Shown here: one piece after another, positions 33,776 to 45,863 of the stretch | How positions within the stretch are numbered: the stretch's first letter is position 1 | Layout: each line of letters begins with the position of its first letter | DNA from: Madurella fahalii | Taxonomy: Eukaryota; Ascomycota; Sordariomycetes; Sordariales | Direction: 5' to 3' | Length of the DNA: 64,000 nt | NCBI GenBank assembly: GCA_029876055.1 | Contig: CM056880.1 | Span: forward strand, 2,046,001 to 2,110,000 | The notes under the pieces: generated by a model | The model's database searches: none | What the model was told of the DNA's origin: nothing | What the model saw: only the letters and a program-made list of their open reading frames with translations | Made by a program: the position numbers and the translations under genes

Positions 33776-35926
33776 TCTGGTCAATGTCGGGGGTAATCAG
33801 GGGAACTGGGATAGTCGCAACGGGAAGACGTCAGTGCCTAATAAGAAATCAAGAACAGATCTCAAACCCATGCAATGATGAACGGGGGCAGCCCTTCAAC
33901 CTATGCCGTACACCTGGCTATCACTAAGAGAAATTTTTGCATTAGGGCGAGCTGATGGGCACAGGCGAGTTATAACTAATAACAACGAAACCAGGGGCTT
34001 GGAGGCGCCGAAACCCATATCGTTGTAGAAAGCCAAGACTCGAATGCGAAAGCCGTGTCCGAGACCTGCAGGCTACCAAAGAACCAAGCGCGGACGTGCC
34101 GTCGGATTTGGGGCCTTGGGTGGCTGACGAGTCTCTCTGCGGCGCCCGAATCTCCCCGTTCCCAGCGCGCTACGGAACCATGGACATGCCGGGATTGCGC
34201 AGGGTAAGGCAGAGGCGGACGAACTTCTATCCGGTAGCCCGGCCCAATGTCCATTGTCCGCGTGTGTGGGACCCATGTTTGTTAAACCCTAAGGCTCTTT
34301 GACTTCTGACTTCGATTGCGGGAGTGGATGATGCCAGATGACGTGAGCCCTGCAAGGAGGTGAGGTGAAAAATTAAATGGCCCGGAGCTAATCAGATCAC
34401 GCGCGGCGTAAAAACACCACAAAAAGATCAATTAGAAGCGCCCTTTGGAGCTGAATGTGGCCAGTGCTACAGCATGAGGTAACCTGCCAGGGGAAGAACC
34501 GCCCAGCCGGGATCAGTAATAAATTTATTACTAATCCTGCTTGAAGCCTTTGCTTCTTTTGTTTGTTGTTTGCCAAGGTGACTCATGGAAGCGAGGCAGG
34601 AACGTTGTATCGACCAGATCTGAAAGGATTAGGTACCTAGGTACCAGACCCGACCCGACCTACGGTAACTCCGGTTTACCCCGGAACGGAATTAAAGCAA
34701 ACTGTCGAGATCTTTGGTTCCTTCCATTCCTTCCCGTCTATTCAGGTTCAGGGTCGGGCTCGATGATGTCCCGCAAAGCCGTGTCCTTCCATTCTTCCCC
34801 TGCGTTTTTGCTTTTGGCTCGGGCCCGCGCTCCGAGATGTCGAAGGTCTCGCGATCTGAGATTTGTCGAGGCCTATTTTTGTCAACTGCTACTCTCGTTC
34901 TTTTCTCTGGCCAAGTGTTCTGCGGCGCCGGCACACTGGCACTCATCCTTGGACGATCTCGAGCAGGGTCCATGCCGGGCATGCCCTTGACAATCGGGAT
35001 CCGGACTTCGGTGGAGTAACCCGGCCGGTTTTAAGCTTCTTTGTACTCTGCTCCGCCGGCACCCAATTGCGAATCCCGGTCCTGTCGTAGGATCCGGATC
35101 TTGCTGGTACTGCCGGTGGCTGCCGGCCCTGTGTCTTGTCTCCGCTGCGGCGACCTATACTCGCGCCACGTCCTTAAGACTGGTGTCTCAGTGAACGAAA
35201 AAGTGGGATGTGACACGCTTGCTGTATCCTGATTTCGGAATCCCCCTAAGGTAACCGGGTAACACAAACACCTCTCTTCTCGGGATCCGTCCGTGGCACA
35301 AAATCTGCAGTCATCAGGCGGTCATTTCTCTATTGGATGTCGTACGCGTCCTGTACTTTGTGCAGCACGGATAACAACGCTGAATCAGGCACTCTATGTC
35401 AACCCTTGCTCCACTGTCCGTGATGATAAGGAATGATGCGGCGTTCCAGGGTTCCCAGACAACATCACATTGCGATGCCAGGGTCGGGATTGGAGGGCAA
35501 GTCTACACCATGCTGATACCTATGACAGAGAAGCAGTCTGAGCAGACAAGGCCTACTTTGGCGCTGTGATACCTAATCAGACCGCTCCACCGGACGTGCA
35601 TCGGGATTGCCGCCACCTACCGACATTTGCACCTTCGTTCTCTTGCCCCTCCGAATCGACACACATATTTCGATGGGGCCAGTACTTGAAGGTGTGGTGA
35701 GATAACACTTCCATTGCTCTAAAGTAACAATAGGCCTCTTGAATCAGATACTCTACGCTCCTCCTATAGGCTTCGTAAGGCCCCCCCACCATAAACCCTG
35801 GTAGTAATTCGTACCTATGTGCATAAGTCAACCGCACGAAGCAATACTCCTCGCAAGTTAAAATCACAGCTCACAGACGCCACTACCAAAGACGATACTA
35901 CTTCACCCTATGCCCAGCGACTCGCC
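33776..35926. other. Intergenic, no supported gene
   Basis: About 2.15 kb. A 96-codon minus-strand frame at 35577-35867 has protein-like composition but begins with GTG and lies just past the DUF7918 stop codon. Several overlapping frames at 34541-35267 lack domains. I could not support any of them. Confidence 0.5.
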
Positions 35927-37789
35927 TCAGTGTGGAGTAGCCCCGCGCGGCTGGCCCTCCTCATCGATGGTCCTCGCGGATGCAGGGGTAAATGCGCCCG
36001 TACACGTTGCGGCGGCATTTCTGTTGCGATCGGTGTTACCCAGAGAAACCATGGCGCTGAGAGCACTGACAGAGCACGGTTCGGTGGTGGCGCAAACAAT
36101 TGATGCCTGTGAAGAAGGCTCTGTAGCGCCGTATATGATGTCTGTAATGTTGGAGCTAGTATAATCGCCGAATGAGTTGCTACGCGAGCTGGCTGAAAAT
36201 ACGGCTTGTGGCGTGGGGGGCTCCTTGTTTTGGTTCTCGGAAACCTCTGGGGACGCAGAAATGGGTGCGGCCAAACCCGCACCGCCCAAACCGAACATGG
36301 GCTGCGAGAGCTTGCAGCCCTCGATTCCATCAACACAAGATGTGGGCTCCGTGAAGGGCATATAGCTGTGCGTGGGCGTCGCATGGCGGATTCCCCCGCG
36401 GGGCTTGGACGGAAAGGAGCAATGGCAGGGAGGGTCAGGGAGCGGGACTGGTTGGTTTAAGAGCGATTGCGTGAGGGAGGAAGCAAAATCGGGGGAAAGA
36501 GTCGTCGGGTCTGAGAGCAGCTGGAATTCGGTACCCTGAGTACTCAGAAAGCCTTGCTCAACCCCTGCAGCCGGCGCGTTCTTCGGGACATATAGGCTCG
36601 TGACGTCCTCCCCCTGGCCGGGCTCCGAAATCTGCACCGAGTCCGATTCTGGACCGCTCGAGGGCACATAGTCAGGCATGCTGATGTCACTGTTGGTTTG
36701 CCCCCTCGGTCTGAACAAGCTCGCTGGCCAGTATTTAGCTGTGTTTTCCCTGGTCATGGAGGCAACCCAGTCGGTGTACGCTTCGGATCCGCTGAATGGG
36801 TCGTGGTACGGAAACATGTTACCGGGCCCCGTGTTGCTCCAGCCATAGTACGGCACCTGCACTGCGGGGTTGCCCGGGAATCCGCCGCTCCCCATGATCG
36901 GAGTTGGAAAGCGCTGGTTCCTGATATTTCGCGACCATGATTTCTTCCTGGGCGAATGTGCGTGCGATCCGGCTCCTTCTGCGTGGTACATCGGCACTGG
37001 CCTCGTCAAGCGTGTGGGCCACATGCTCGGGTTTGGCCATGCGATTTCACTCATCTCGAGCATCCCTGCAATCGGCGGTTAGCAACAAGGTACAACGGTA
37101 GCATAACCCACGAGACGCTCACACAACGGAGCATGTTGGAACGAGAATGCTACAATATTTTTGACTCGCTCGATCGGGACGGAAACCGAGTCTCTGGGGA
37201 AGCCCTCGCTGATGATGATCTTGATTCGGCCAATATCATCGCCTGGATTCCAGTAGTTCTGGCTGAGGAGTTCGCGGGGAAACGGAGGAAACCGCAGCTT
37301 CCTGGGTTCGCCCGTCTTTGTGAATTCTGTTTCGCCTAGAGTTAGTACGCGCAAAGTTCTCGGGCACAGCCAACGCACCAAACGTGTTGGTAATCAGGTG
37401 CGGCCCGTTGACCTCACGGTCAAGGACTATGGAGCTAGAGGTCCGGTTAGCAAGTCAGTCCGGCGAACGAGGCGTGAGGTGACGCACGAGACCAGACATC
37501 CATCAAGCAAAACCCGGGCTTCGAATTTGACAAGCTCTGTGTGCTGGCTGTATGCACACGTGAATTGGCTGATGTCGGGCACGCGCCAGCTGTGGATCGA
37601 GATCTGGAATCCGGCCCCGGGCGCCAGGCTCGGCACAAAGCACGTCATGACTGGTAGTCCTATGGTGCCATGGATATGAGACAGTTCAGAGTCAGGCACG
37701 ACATGACAGGCAACCTTGAATTCCTTGAAGGGTATCTCGGCGGTGTGGTCTGTGGGGAAGAGGATAACATCCCAGTCGCTATATCGCAT
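35927..37789 (-). CDS. DUF7918-like fungal protein
   Basis: Four exons, 37789-37488, 37434-37379, 37335-37123 and 37065-35927, encode 569 aa. Phase and protein continuity support each junction. The N-terminal ~240 residues form one globular domain opening MRYSDWDVILFP, with a FKVACHVVPD strand, an LVKFEARVLLDG motif, IKIIISEGFPRDS and FSFQHAPL. This matches my knowledge of the fungal DUF7918 family. The C-terminal ~320 residues are Pro/Ser/Asn-rich and probably disordered. The second intron is only 43 nt and its TACTAAC branch site almost touches the acceptor. No signal peptide or membrane helix. Function unknown. Confidence 0.72.
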
Positions 37790-38661
37790 CTTGGATCCAG
37801 GATGGGCAAAGCAGCAGGGTAGTGGGACGGGAGAACGACGCTAAAAATTTCTCGATGACGATGGGACGGGGAATGTATTGAACCAAGAGCCGAGGCGAAG
37901 CAAGAAAAGGGAAGCAAGGCGGCAAGGACAGCAAGACGGCAAGATGGCGAAACCAAGGTATGGACAACCAGAGAGTGGTCGGTAACAAAGTGGAGGTTGA
38001 AGTATGAAGCCTGCAACGCCCCGCTGCGTTCGGCTCACAATCCCGTCCCCTTCCTCTGCCTCAATTGGACATCCAGGAGCCGAGCACATGCTAATTGGAG
38101 GCTGCTCTTTCCCACGGATACTCCGCAACCGCTTCAGATGGAGATGCCGCAGCAGCAGTAACCATGGCAGGCCGTTGATAATTAGGTCTGGTAGTCATGT
38201 GCGTTAGGTTGGTTGCCCAACTTAGCAAGGTATGTTTCGGGCATTGGACGAATAAGGCACCCCGCTGAGGCAGTGGCGGCGTAGAGCTGGCTCATCAAGG
38301 GGGTTGCAGTCTGCTGCTGTGAGGAAGGGCGGCTTCTGAGAACCGCCTATGCACCTGCCCTCAATACGCGCTGGGTAATCCGCGCCACTAGCATCAGCTG
38401 AATCCTATACATGAAGAGGACGAGTTTGTGAGGCTCCACTTCCCGCCTGAAGCAGCCTCGTGGCAACGGATACCCATCGTCATGTTGCCGAGGCCGCCTG
38501 CCTGCCTGCCTACGCACGCACAGCGCGTAACAGTGGACGGAATATGGCCCTAGAGCAGCCCTTTAGGGGGCCACGATGACTGAGCACAAGGAGACAAAGG
38601 GGCTTGATTGACCATGGTTGAACTGCTATTTGCAAATATAGTACTCCTTCCACACGCGTAT
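37790..38661. other. Intergenic
   Basis: Upstream region of the DUF7918 gene and 3' region of NDUFB8. It includes a short CTGC repeat near 38497-38512. No gene seen. Confidence 0.5.
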
Positions 38662-39303
38662 TTACGGGTCTTCATCGCCCTCCATCCTCGCCTAGGCTGT
38701 AGGTCAGCAATTTGTTCCAAATATGGTCGGGAGGTTTGACTTGCCCTGACGGCACCGGCACCGCCCAGCTCCCTCTCCAGTCCACCCTCAAACTCCCGCG
38801 GGTAGCTGACCCTGTCCGGGTACGTCAACTTGACGGCGTAGACGACGCTAAGGAAGGCAGCAATGAATATGCCGATCTGGAACAGACCCTTGCCAGGCGT
38901 GATCCACGTGTACTCGTAAGTCGAGAACATGCCGAGGATATCGTGATCTTCGTGTACTGGTTCGCCAAAGTTTCTCCGCTCCTGCTTGTCCCACCAGTCG
39001 GCATGCGGATCGCGGAATTGGCGCTTGATGCGAGGGGGGTTGATGTATCCGCCGTTCTGCGCGAAATTGTCAGTCCCATCCCGAGCGTCGTCGGACTCTA
39101 GCTGAACGCACCATGTCCGGGTCCTGCTCTGGCGTGAGCTGCGGGTAATCCGAGTCGGGGTACTTTTCGTCAATCTTGGTCCTGCCGACCATGGACTCGG
39201 GGAGGAAGGTTCGTTGCTGGACGAGAGGGAGTCGCCGCGCGGGGAGCGCAGCGGTTCGGAAGGGCGCTGCCCGCACGATCTGACGGGACAGCATCTGCGC
39301 CAT
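38662..39303 (-). CDS. NDUFB8: Mitochondrial complex I subunit NDUFB8 (20-kDa class)
   Basis: Three exons, 39303-39112, 39056-38745 and 38691-38662, encode 177 aa. A cleavable-type mitochondrial presequence rich in Arg and Ala opens the protein. Conserved blocks follow (PDSDYPQLTPEQDPDMNGGY, FRDPHADWWDKQERRNFGEP) and one membrane helix (about FQIGIFIAAFLSVVYAV), as expected for this accessory subunit of the complex I membrane arm. The second intron has a GCAAGT donor; splicing to the acceptor at 38692 gives a short acidic end, ARMEGDEDP, while read-through would add an unlikely tail. A branch-like CTAAC and CAG just before codon 4 suggest a possible 5' leader intron, in which case translation begins at the Met at 39294. 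Confidence 0.85.
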
Positions 39304-39815
39304 CGTTAGTTACAGCTCTTCCTGCGCGAATCGTCGAGAGGAGGACACATGCCTTGGCGTCGTGGTGCCGCAATGCGAGTCAATTGGATCGGTGTCTGAG
39401 GATGACGATTGATGCGCAGCTCCCGACTTCACAAGAGGATTGGAGGTTCTGGCTGGGCGTTGGAGGATTCTGATTGGCCGAGACATCCCGCTTTGTTGCA
39501 TATCGGGCTATCGACTTGGTTGGCCAAGCTCCCTGTTGCGGCCTGAGGCAGCAACGGCGCGAAAGCTGGCCCCGGCATTCGCCTTCAGGCTGGGCGGTAG
39601 CCGGAATTTTTTGTCGGTCATCAAAGTTTTGCTGACGACGGGCGTTTTCAGCACGAAAACACGCTGTAGCCAGCCTCACAAACCGCTGACCATGCCCAAA
39701 TCCAGACAGGAGATACTCTGAAACTCTACCATTCGCCTGACGTTGTTTTCATCCTGCCAGATGCCAGATTCGTCGAGATCTCGGCCGTCTCTGTTTCGCG
39801 GTGTCCCTCGTTACT
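39304..39815. promoter_or_regulatory. Divergent promoter, NDUFB8 / SWR1
   Basis: About 510 bases serve both start codons. I see no TATA-like box or clear regulator palindrome. An in-frame GTG at 39801 precedes the SWR1 ATG. Confidence 0.5.
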
Positions 39816-42800
39816 ATGACAGAGATCGCGTCGCCCAACCCAACGGACGCAAATCCGCCGCCTGCAACCCGCGGCGACAATGGCCAGCACCACGAGCAAC
39901 CATCATCCACACCGGGTCTCGCGCCCGCCGAAGCCGTCAAACAAGAGTCTCCCCGTTCCAGACAAGGTATTAATACATTTGATAGCCATGTGCAGCCGTC
40001 CGAAAACCCTGGAGAGCAGCGATCGCAGACCGAAACCCCACAAAGCAATGGCGTCAACACGCGTGAGGCACCAAACACCGACGATGGCCCTCCCGCGAAA
40101 AGGCGCCGGGTCCGCGATACGACCCCGAATAATTCTGTGCGCCGACCGAAGCCCGAGTCGCCGCCATGGAAGAAGGTCGAGGCCGAGGGACCGTCGACAT
40201 TCCGGACCGAAGACGGTCGTCGGAAGTCTGGACGCATCAACACGGTGCCCTTAGAGTTGCAGCGCGGCGACAAACGGATAACTAGAAGGGCACTCCACGG
40301 GCAGCAATCCAGTCCTCCAAAGAACCGTCATGCGTCGACGAACGGCCACGTCTCGACCCCCGCCGCTGCTACCGCTCCAAAGCGTCTGGCGTCCTCGAGC
40401 AAACATCCGCCGGCCAAAGCACCGGCAACGAAACCATCGCAGCGGAAACCCACGACCCAAGACCCGAAATCTGGCACTCGGAGTCGGCGGCGATCCGCAT
40501 CTCCCAAACGTCCTACTACGCCTCCGCGACCATCCCTCGGTACGCGTCGTTCGACGCGTCATCTTCGGAATCCCGAAGATGACGGCGACACCACACCCCC
40601 CGGCGCCGTGCGCACTACCCCGCGTATCAAGCTGCGAGTTAGACCGCCGTTAACGACCATACCGCTTGTCCACCGGGATCAAGCGACCATACGACCGAAA
40701 CTTGGGCCGACTTTCGACGAGTTCTTCGAGCGTGCTACGGAGATCCCTGTCGAGGAAGGGGGCTTGCTGGTCCCGTCCGAGGATGGGCCGCGATACACGG
40801 ATGAGATGGCTAGGGAAGACGCTCGGCTCATCTTACGCGTCGAGAAGGAGGTGGAACCGGGCGGTATCCTGGCCGAGGCAAGGTGCTCTGTGTTCGAACC
40901 CGAACCTGAGGAGGAACCCCCGCGGCAGTGGGCGCACATGGACCATCTCACAAAGGCGATGAGCAATTTCCGGAAGTTGATGCTTATAGAGCAGCAGCGG
41001 CATCGAGCAACAGCCAAACGACTTGCCATTGCCTGTGAAGCGGAGTGGAGGAGGCGGAACCCGCAACCGAAGACGGCGGAAGAAATCGAACTCGAAGAGA
41101 TGGAAAAGACCAAGGCGAAATGGCGGCAAGTCACTAAAACCATCACGGGCATGTGGGATAATGTACGGATAGAGGTCAACCGCAGGCGACTGGCAGAATG
41201 GGAAGCAGAGGAGCAGCGCCGCGTCAAGGCTGCCCTAAACCAGGCAGTCAATCTCTCGGAGCAAAAGCTCCAGGCTAGGAAAGCACGTCTCGACACAGAA
41301 GACCTCTCAGAAGACGACCTCGATGACGAGGACATGATCTCGGACGTGGACGATGAAGATGGCACAGACGACGAAAGCAATCGGTCCGAAGGGTTTTCAG
41401 AAGGGGACGAGGACAACATGTCCTCTTCGGACGACGAAGAAGACAAAGAATCCATGCTGTCGGACGAGGGCCTTACGCAAGAACAACTGCGAGAGAAATA
41501 TGCGAATCTGCCTGGCCTGGATAATTTATCAGACGATAACGCGGTTTCGGAAGCGCCTGTCGACGGCCCTGCGAGTGCGCGCCCCAATGATGATGACACC
41601 AGTGACGAGTCCATTGACATGGACGATGATCTCGGGTCGAGCGAAGATGAGTCGGGCACGAGCAATGACGATGAGGGCAGCGATGACGCTGATGAGTCCG
41701 AGGATGAACCTTCTGGCCTCCTTGGGCTCTTCTTCAAGAAGTCCGAACTAAAGCAGTTGAAGGCTGACGCTGTGGCTGGGAATTCGGAGGGAATGGACGT
41801 GGATGTGGATATGGCGGATGCCGATGTCCCCCCAAACCCCGAAGCCGTATCAGATGCAGAGATGAACGACGGCGTCCTCGGAGAACAGCCTCAACGGCCA
41901 ACATCCGGAACGTCGGCGATAAAGCCAATGGCCGGAGATCCTGGGCAAGGCCTCGCAGAAAGTGAGCGACCATCTTCACAACACAAGCCAGTGCTTTGCA
42001 ATGGGCTGGTGGAATCCGCACCGGTGGAGACTGGAGACGCAACAGCTGTTCAGATGTCGTCGATCCGAGCAGCGAATTCTGGATCATCAGGGCCTACGCC
42101 CGCCTTGGGAGAAGTCAATACAAAACCGGAGCCCATAACCGACATACCCATGCCTGATGCTCCTCAGGTGCCGGCGGAGTCTCTACCCGCCATTGCCGAG
42201 GCGGAGACCACGCAAACCTCGGCGGTAACCCAACACAGCCCAGAGACCGACCCAATCACCAACATCCACAGTCCATCCAGAAGCCAGTCGCCGCGGACAT
42301 CTGATGACACCAAACCCACGGATATTGAGACCCCTACGTCGTTTTCACTACACAATGCACCCAAAACCGATAGTAGATCCGCTTCGCCACAACCCGCCGC
42401 TCCAAGAACCGAGATTCCCTTCCTGTTGCGTGGGACTCTACGAGAGTATCAGCATCTTGGTCTTGACTGGCTCGCCGCTCTGTACGCGAACAACACTAAC
42501 GGTATCCTCGCGGACGAGATGGGCCTGGGAAAGACGATACAAACCATCGCTCTGCTGGCGCATCTCGCCTGCCACCATGAGGTCTGGGGCCCCCACCTCG
42601 TGATCGTGCCTACCAGCGTCATGCTCAACTGGGAAATGGAGTTCAAAAAGTGGTGCCCCGGATTCAAGATTCTCACATACTACGGCAACCAGGAAGAGCG
42701 CAAGAGGAAACGCCAGGGTTGGACGAACGACGACGTTTGGAATGTCTGCATCACCTCGTACCAGATGGTCCTCCAGGATCAGCAGGTATTTCGACGGAGA

Positions 42801-45143
42801 CGCTGGCACTACATGATCCTTGACGAAGCGCACAACATCAAGAACTTCAAGTCTCAGCGCTGGCAGACCCTGCTAGGTTTTAACACGCATTCGCGACTGC
42901 TCCTTACTGGTACTCCGCTGCAAAACAATCTCACAGAACTGTGGTCCCTCCTGTACTTCCTAGCCCCTCCTGAAAACGGGGAGGGCGGCTTCGTCGACCT
43001 CAAGGAGTTTCACAACTGGTTTTCTAGGCCCGAATCGCAAATTCTTGAGAGTGGACGGGAACAGTTGGATGACGAAGCCCGCGCCATCATCTCGAAGCTG
43101 CACAAGGTGCTCCGGCCGTACCTCCTCCGCCGACTCAAAGCGGATGTCGAAAAGCAAATGCCAGCCAAGTACGAGCACGTCGAGTTCTGCCGCTTGTCCA
43201 AGCGCCAGCGTGAGCTGTACGACGGTTTCTTATCTCGCACAGATACGCGGGAAACTCTTGCCTCGGGCAATTACATGTCCATCATTAACTGTCTGATGCA
43301 GCTGAGGAAGGTGTGCAACCACCCGGACCTGTTCGTGGACCGGCCCATCATGACGTCTTTCCGCATGCAGCGGTCAGTCCCTGCGGGCTATGAGATCAAG
43401 GAGCAACTTGTCAGGAAGAGGCTCTTGGCGGAGAAGCCGATGAGCGTTGTCAGCCTCAGCTTTCTCAACATGATTCCAACGCAGTACGAGGACATGTCGA
43501 CGATACACGCGGACCGGATCTCTCAACTGAGCACTCACCGAATCCTCCTCGACCTCAGGGAGGCACAGAAGACTCGAGCCAATAACGCCTACCACGCTTT
43601 GGATCCTGCCACAGTCAAGTCCAACATCGTGTATCTTGAGAGCGCGGCGCGCTGGGGCCGCTTTGAAGAACTCCAGCATTGCGTCTACCTCAACGCACTC
43701 CGCCGCCAGCAGCGGCCGATCTACGGCAAGCGTCTCGTCGAGCTCTTGACGCTCGATACCCACCGCCGACCGTTCAAGCAGAAGCCCAAGGTTCCCCGGA
43801 AGATCATGAGCTGGTTCGAAGAGGACTCTCATTTATTGCATAATGCGATCCCGACGCTTCAGCAGCGAGCCGACTCGATGGAGACGACCATCACGAAGTT
43901 TGCTTGCGTTACCCCCGCGGTCGTGACGGGCGACCTGAATAGGTTCCTACTCGGCGAGAAGGGCATCGAGGCTTTCGAGGAAGCGGACCTGAAGTTATCC
44001 GCCCCTGTCAAGTACGCGCCTTACATGCCAAAAGAGCGGCCGCCAGACCCATGGCACGAGGCGCGCATGCGGTTAACGATCCAATTTCCCGACAAGCGAC
44101 TGCTGCAATACGACTGTGGCAAACTACAAGCCCTCGACAAGCTTCTACGTCGGCTGCAAGCCGGCGGCCACCGCGCCCTGATCTTCACGCAAATGACCAA
44201 GGTACTCGACATCCTCGAACAGTTCCTCAACATCCACGGCCACAAGTACCTCCGCCTCGACGGCGCGACCAAGGTCGAGCAGCGGCAGATCCTAACGGAC
44301 CGGTTCAACCACGATCCGCGCATCCTCTGTTTCATCCTCTCGACGCGGTCGGGCGGCCTCGGCATCAACCTCACAGGCGCCGACACGGTCATCTTCTACG
44401 ACCAGGACTGGAATCCGGCCATGGACAAGCAGTGCCAGGACCGGTGCCACCGCATCGGGCAGACGCGCGACGTGCACATCTACCGCCTCGTCAGCGAGCA
44501 CACCATCGAGGCCAACATCCTCCGCAAGGCGAGCCAGAAGCAGATGCTGGACGACGTGGTCATTCAGGAGGGCGAGTTCACAACGGATTACTTCAACAAA
44601 CTGTCGGTGCGGGACGTGATGGGCACCAACGGCGAGATCTCGGCCAACGAGAACGACGTCGCTGCCAACGCGGCAATGGACCGCGTCCTGGGGGGTGTCG
44701 AGAGCAGCAACCCGCGCAGCGTCGGCCGCGTGCTGGAGCAGGCCGAGGACAGGGAGGACGTGGCCGCCGCGCGGGTGGCCGAGAAGGAGATCCAGCAGGA
44801 CGATGCCGACTTCCTGGAGCAGCAGCCCGCTTCGGGTGCGGCGTCGGGCGTGTCGAGCGTCAGGCAGGGCACGCCGAGGGAGGGTACCGAGCCGTTTTCG
44901 CTGGCGGTCGGCAAGACGGGCCAGTCCTCTGCGCTGGGGCTGTTTGCCGAGTCTGCCGCGGCGGAGGAGGAAGGGCTGGCGGAGCCGGTCGAGGTCGAGT
45001 ATAATGCCTTTGGGGAGAGGATGCGCTCGGTCGATGAGTACATGCTCGGGTTCATGACGGCGGCGCTTGAGGGGACGCCACTGGAGTTGCCCAAGGATAA
45101 GAAGAAGAGTAAGAAGAACGGCAAGGACACGAGGAAGCGATAG
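39816..45143 (+). CDS. SWR1: Swr1, ATPase of the SWR1 chromatin-remodelling complex
   Basis: A single exon of 1775 aa. The ATG at 39816 is used because the frame-extending codon at 39801 is GTG. Residues ~1-290 are basic and disordered. An HSA domain lies near 365-480 (PRQWAHMDHLTKAMSNFRKL onward) and recruits actin and Arp4. A very acidic stretch (about 495-640), probably for the H2A.Z-H2B dimer, follows. The ATPase has ADEMGLGKTIQT (~898), the DEAH box (~1003) and LLTGTPLQNN. A long insertion, characteristic of Swr1/Ino80, separates it from the second lobe (~1425-1560, RCHRIGQTRDVHIYRLVS). It exchanges H2A for H2A.Z in nucleosomes. Length and order match known Swr1 proteins. Confidence 0.97.
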   Translation: MTEIASPNPTDANPPPATRGDNGQHHEQPSSTPGLAPAEAVKQESPRSRQGINTFDSHVQPSENPGEQRSQTETPQSNGVNTREAPNTDDGPPAKRRRVRDTTPNNSVRRPKPESPPWKKVEAEGPSTFRTEDGRRKSGRINTVPLELQRGDKRITRRALHGQQSSPPKNRHASTNGHVSTPAAATAPKRLASSSKHPPAKAPATKPSQRKPTTQDPKSGTRSRRRSASPKRPTTPPRPSLGTRRSTRHLRNPEDDGDTTPPGAVRTTPRIKLRVRPPLTTIPLVHRDQATIRPKLGPTFDEFFERATEIPVEEGGLLVPSEDGPRYTDEMAREDARLILRVEKEVEPGGILAEARCSVFEPEPEEEPPRQWAHMDHLTKAMSNFRKLMLIEQQRHRATAKRLAIACEAEWRRRNPQPKTAEEIELEEMEKTKAKWRQVTKTITGMWDNVRIEVNRRRLAEWEAEEQRRVKAALNQAVNLSEQKLQARKARLDTEDLSEDDLDDEDMISDVDDEDGTDDESNRSEGFSEGDEDNMSSSDDEEDKESMLSDEGLTQEQLREKYANLPGLDNLSDDNAVSEAPVDGPASARPNDDDTSDESIDMDDDLGSSEDESGTSNDDEGSDDADESEDEPSGLLGLFFKKSELKQLKADAVAGNSEGMDVDVDMADADVPPNPEAVSDAEMNDGVLGEQPQRPTSGTSAIKPMAGDPGQGLAESERPSSQHKPVLCNGLVESAPVETGDATAVQMSSIRAANSGSSGPTPALGEVNTKPEPITDIPMPDAPQVPAESLPAIAEAETTQTSAVTQHSPETDPITNIHSPSRSQSPRTSDDTKPTDIETPTSFSLHNAPKTDSRSASPQPAAPRTEIPFLLRGTLREYQHLGLDWLAALYANNTNGILADEMGLGKTIQTIALLAHLACHHEVWGPHLVIVPTSVMLNWEMEFKKWCPGFKILTYYGNQEERKRKRQGWTNDDVWNVCITSYQMVLQDQQVFRRRRWHYMILDEAHNIKNFKSQRWQTLLGFNTHSRLLLTGTPLQNNLTELWSLLYFLAPPENGEGGFVDLKEFHNWFSRPESQILESGREQLDDEARAIISKLHKVLRPYLLRRLKADVEKQMPAKYEHVEFCRLSKRQRELYDGFLSRTDTRETLASGNYMSIINCLMQLRKVCNHPDLFVDRPIMTSFRMQRSVPAGYEIKEQLVRKRLLAEKPMSVVSLSFLNMIPTQYEDMSTIHADRISQLSTHRILLDLREAQKTRANNAYHALDPATVKSNIVYLESAARWGRFEELQHCVYLNALRRQQRPIYGKRLVELLTLDTHRRPFKQKPKVPRKIMSWFEEDSHLLHNAIPTLQQRADSMETTITKFACVTPAVVTGDLNRFLLGEKGIEAFEEADLKLSAPVKYAPYMPKERPPDPWHEARMRLTIQFPDKRLLQYDCGKLQALDKLLRRLQAGGHRALIFTQMTKVLDILEQFLNIHGHKYLRLDGATKVEQRQILTDRFNHDPRILCFILSTRSGGLGINLTGADTVIFYDQDWNPAMDKQCQDRCHRIGQTRDVHIYRLVSEHTIEANILRKASQKQMLDDVVIQEGEFTTDYFNKLSVRDVMGTNGEISANENDVAANAAMDRVLGGVESSNPRSVGRVLEQAEDREDVAAARVAEKEIQQDDADFLEQQPASGAASGVSSVRQGTPREGTEPFSLAVGKTGQSSALGLFAESAAAEEEGLAEPVEVEYNAFGERMRSVDEYMLGFMTAALEGTPLELPKDKKKSKKNGKDTRKR

Positions 45144-45863
45144 TGGGCTTGTCGCTTGAAGGGTTTCATGCATATCGGGTTGTTTGGTTAATTGTATTAT
45201 AGCATGTTCTTCTGGTTGGAAGGGCGGAGCGCGATCTCGATGCCGTATAGATGACTGGTAGGATCATGTCATGGGCCTCATCTGAGGTTATGGATTGATG
45301 GTTTTTAGACTGCAGTTGGAGGGGTATAGCATTGGTTATTCCGCTCGATTCGGTGTTTCTGCGGGGAGGGATGGGTCAAGTAGAAGCTTCGTCGCGCTGG
45401 AACCGGGAGGGCGGGAATCTAAAAGAAACCATGGGTTCCAATGACATACTCAGTCCGTCTGTCTAGTTTTACGTGCCGTGCTGAGACAAATATTCCCCGC
45501 TCCCTGCCGAACTGGCTATCATGAGTATGGGTTCGGAGCACTCTGCCCCTTCAGCGGGGGGAAGATGTCCCACTTCAAGCCTTCATAGTGAGCGACGGGC
45601 ACATAATCCCATCTCTCTCCCCGCCACCCCTTAACAAGTCTCTGCTAGACTCTGGGCTGAATGGGGGCCTAATGACAAGGTTCACAAACGTGGTGAAGAG
45701 GGAGTCTCCCTGGGTCGAAGCGATTCAATCGGATAGTGCGGGATTTGGCGCATGGCACAGAGTGGATAGTGATGATGTATTACTATATTCCTTTCATATT
45801 CACGCTCTATCTAATCATTAACAGCCCTTTATCCCATCCTATCCCATCCCATCGTATCCTATC
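45144..45863. other. Intergenic between convergent genes
   Basis: 3' regions of SWR1 and the MFS gene. The stretch near 45835-45875 has imperfect TATCC repeats. No gene seen. Confidence 0.5.

Noticed and set aside
35577..35867. 96-codon minus-strand frame after the DUF7918 stop
   Set aside because: Composition is protein-like, but it starts with GTG, has no recognisable domain and probably lies in the 3' untranslated region.
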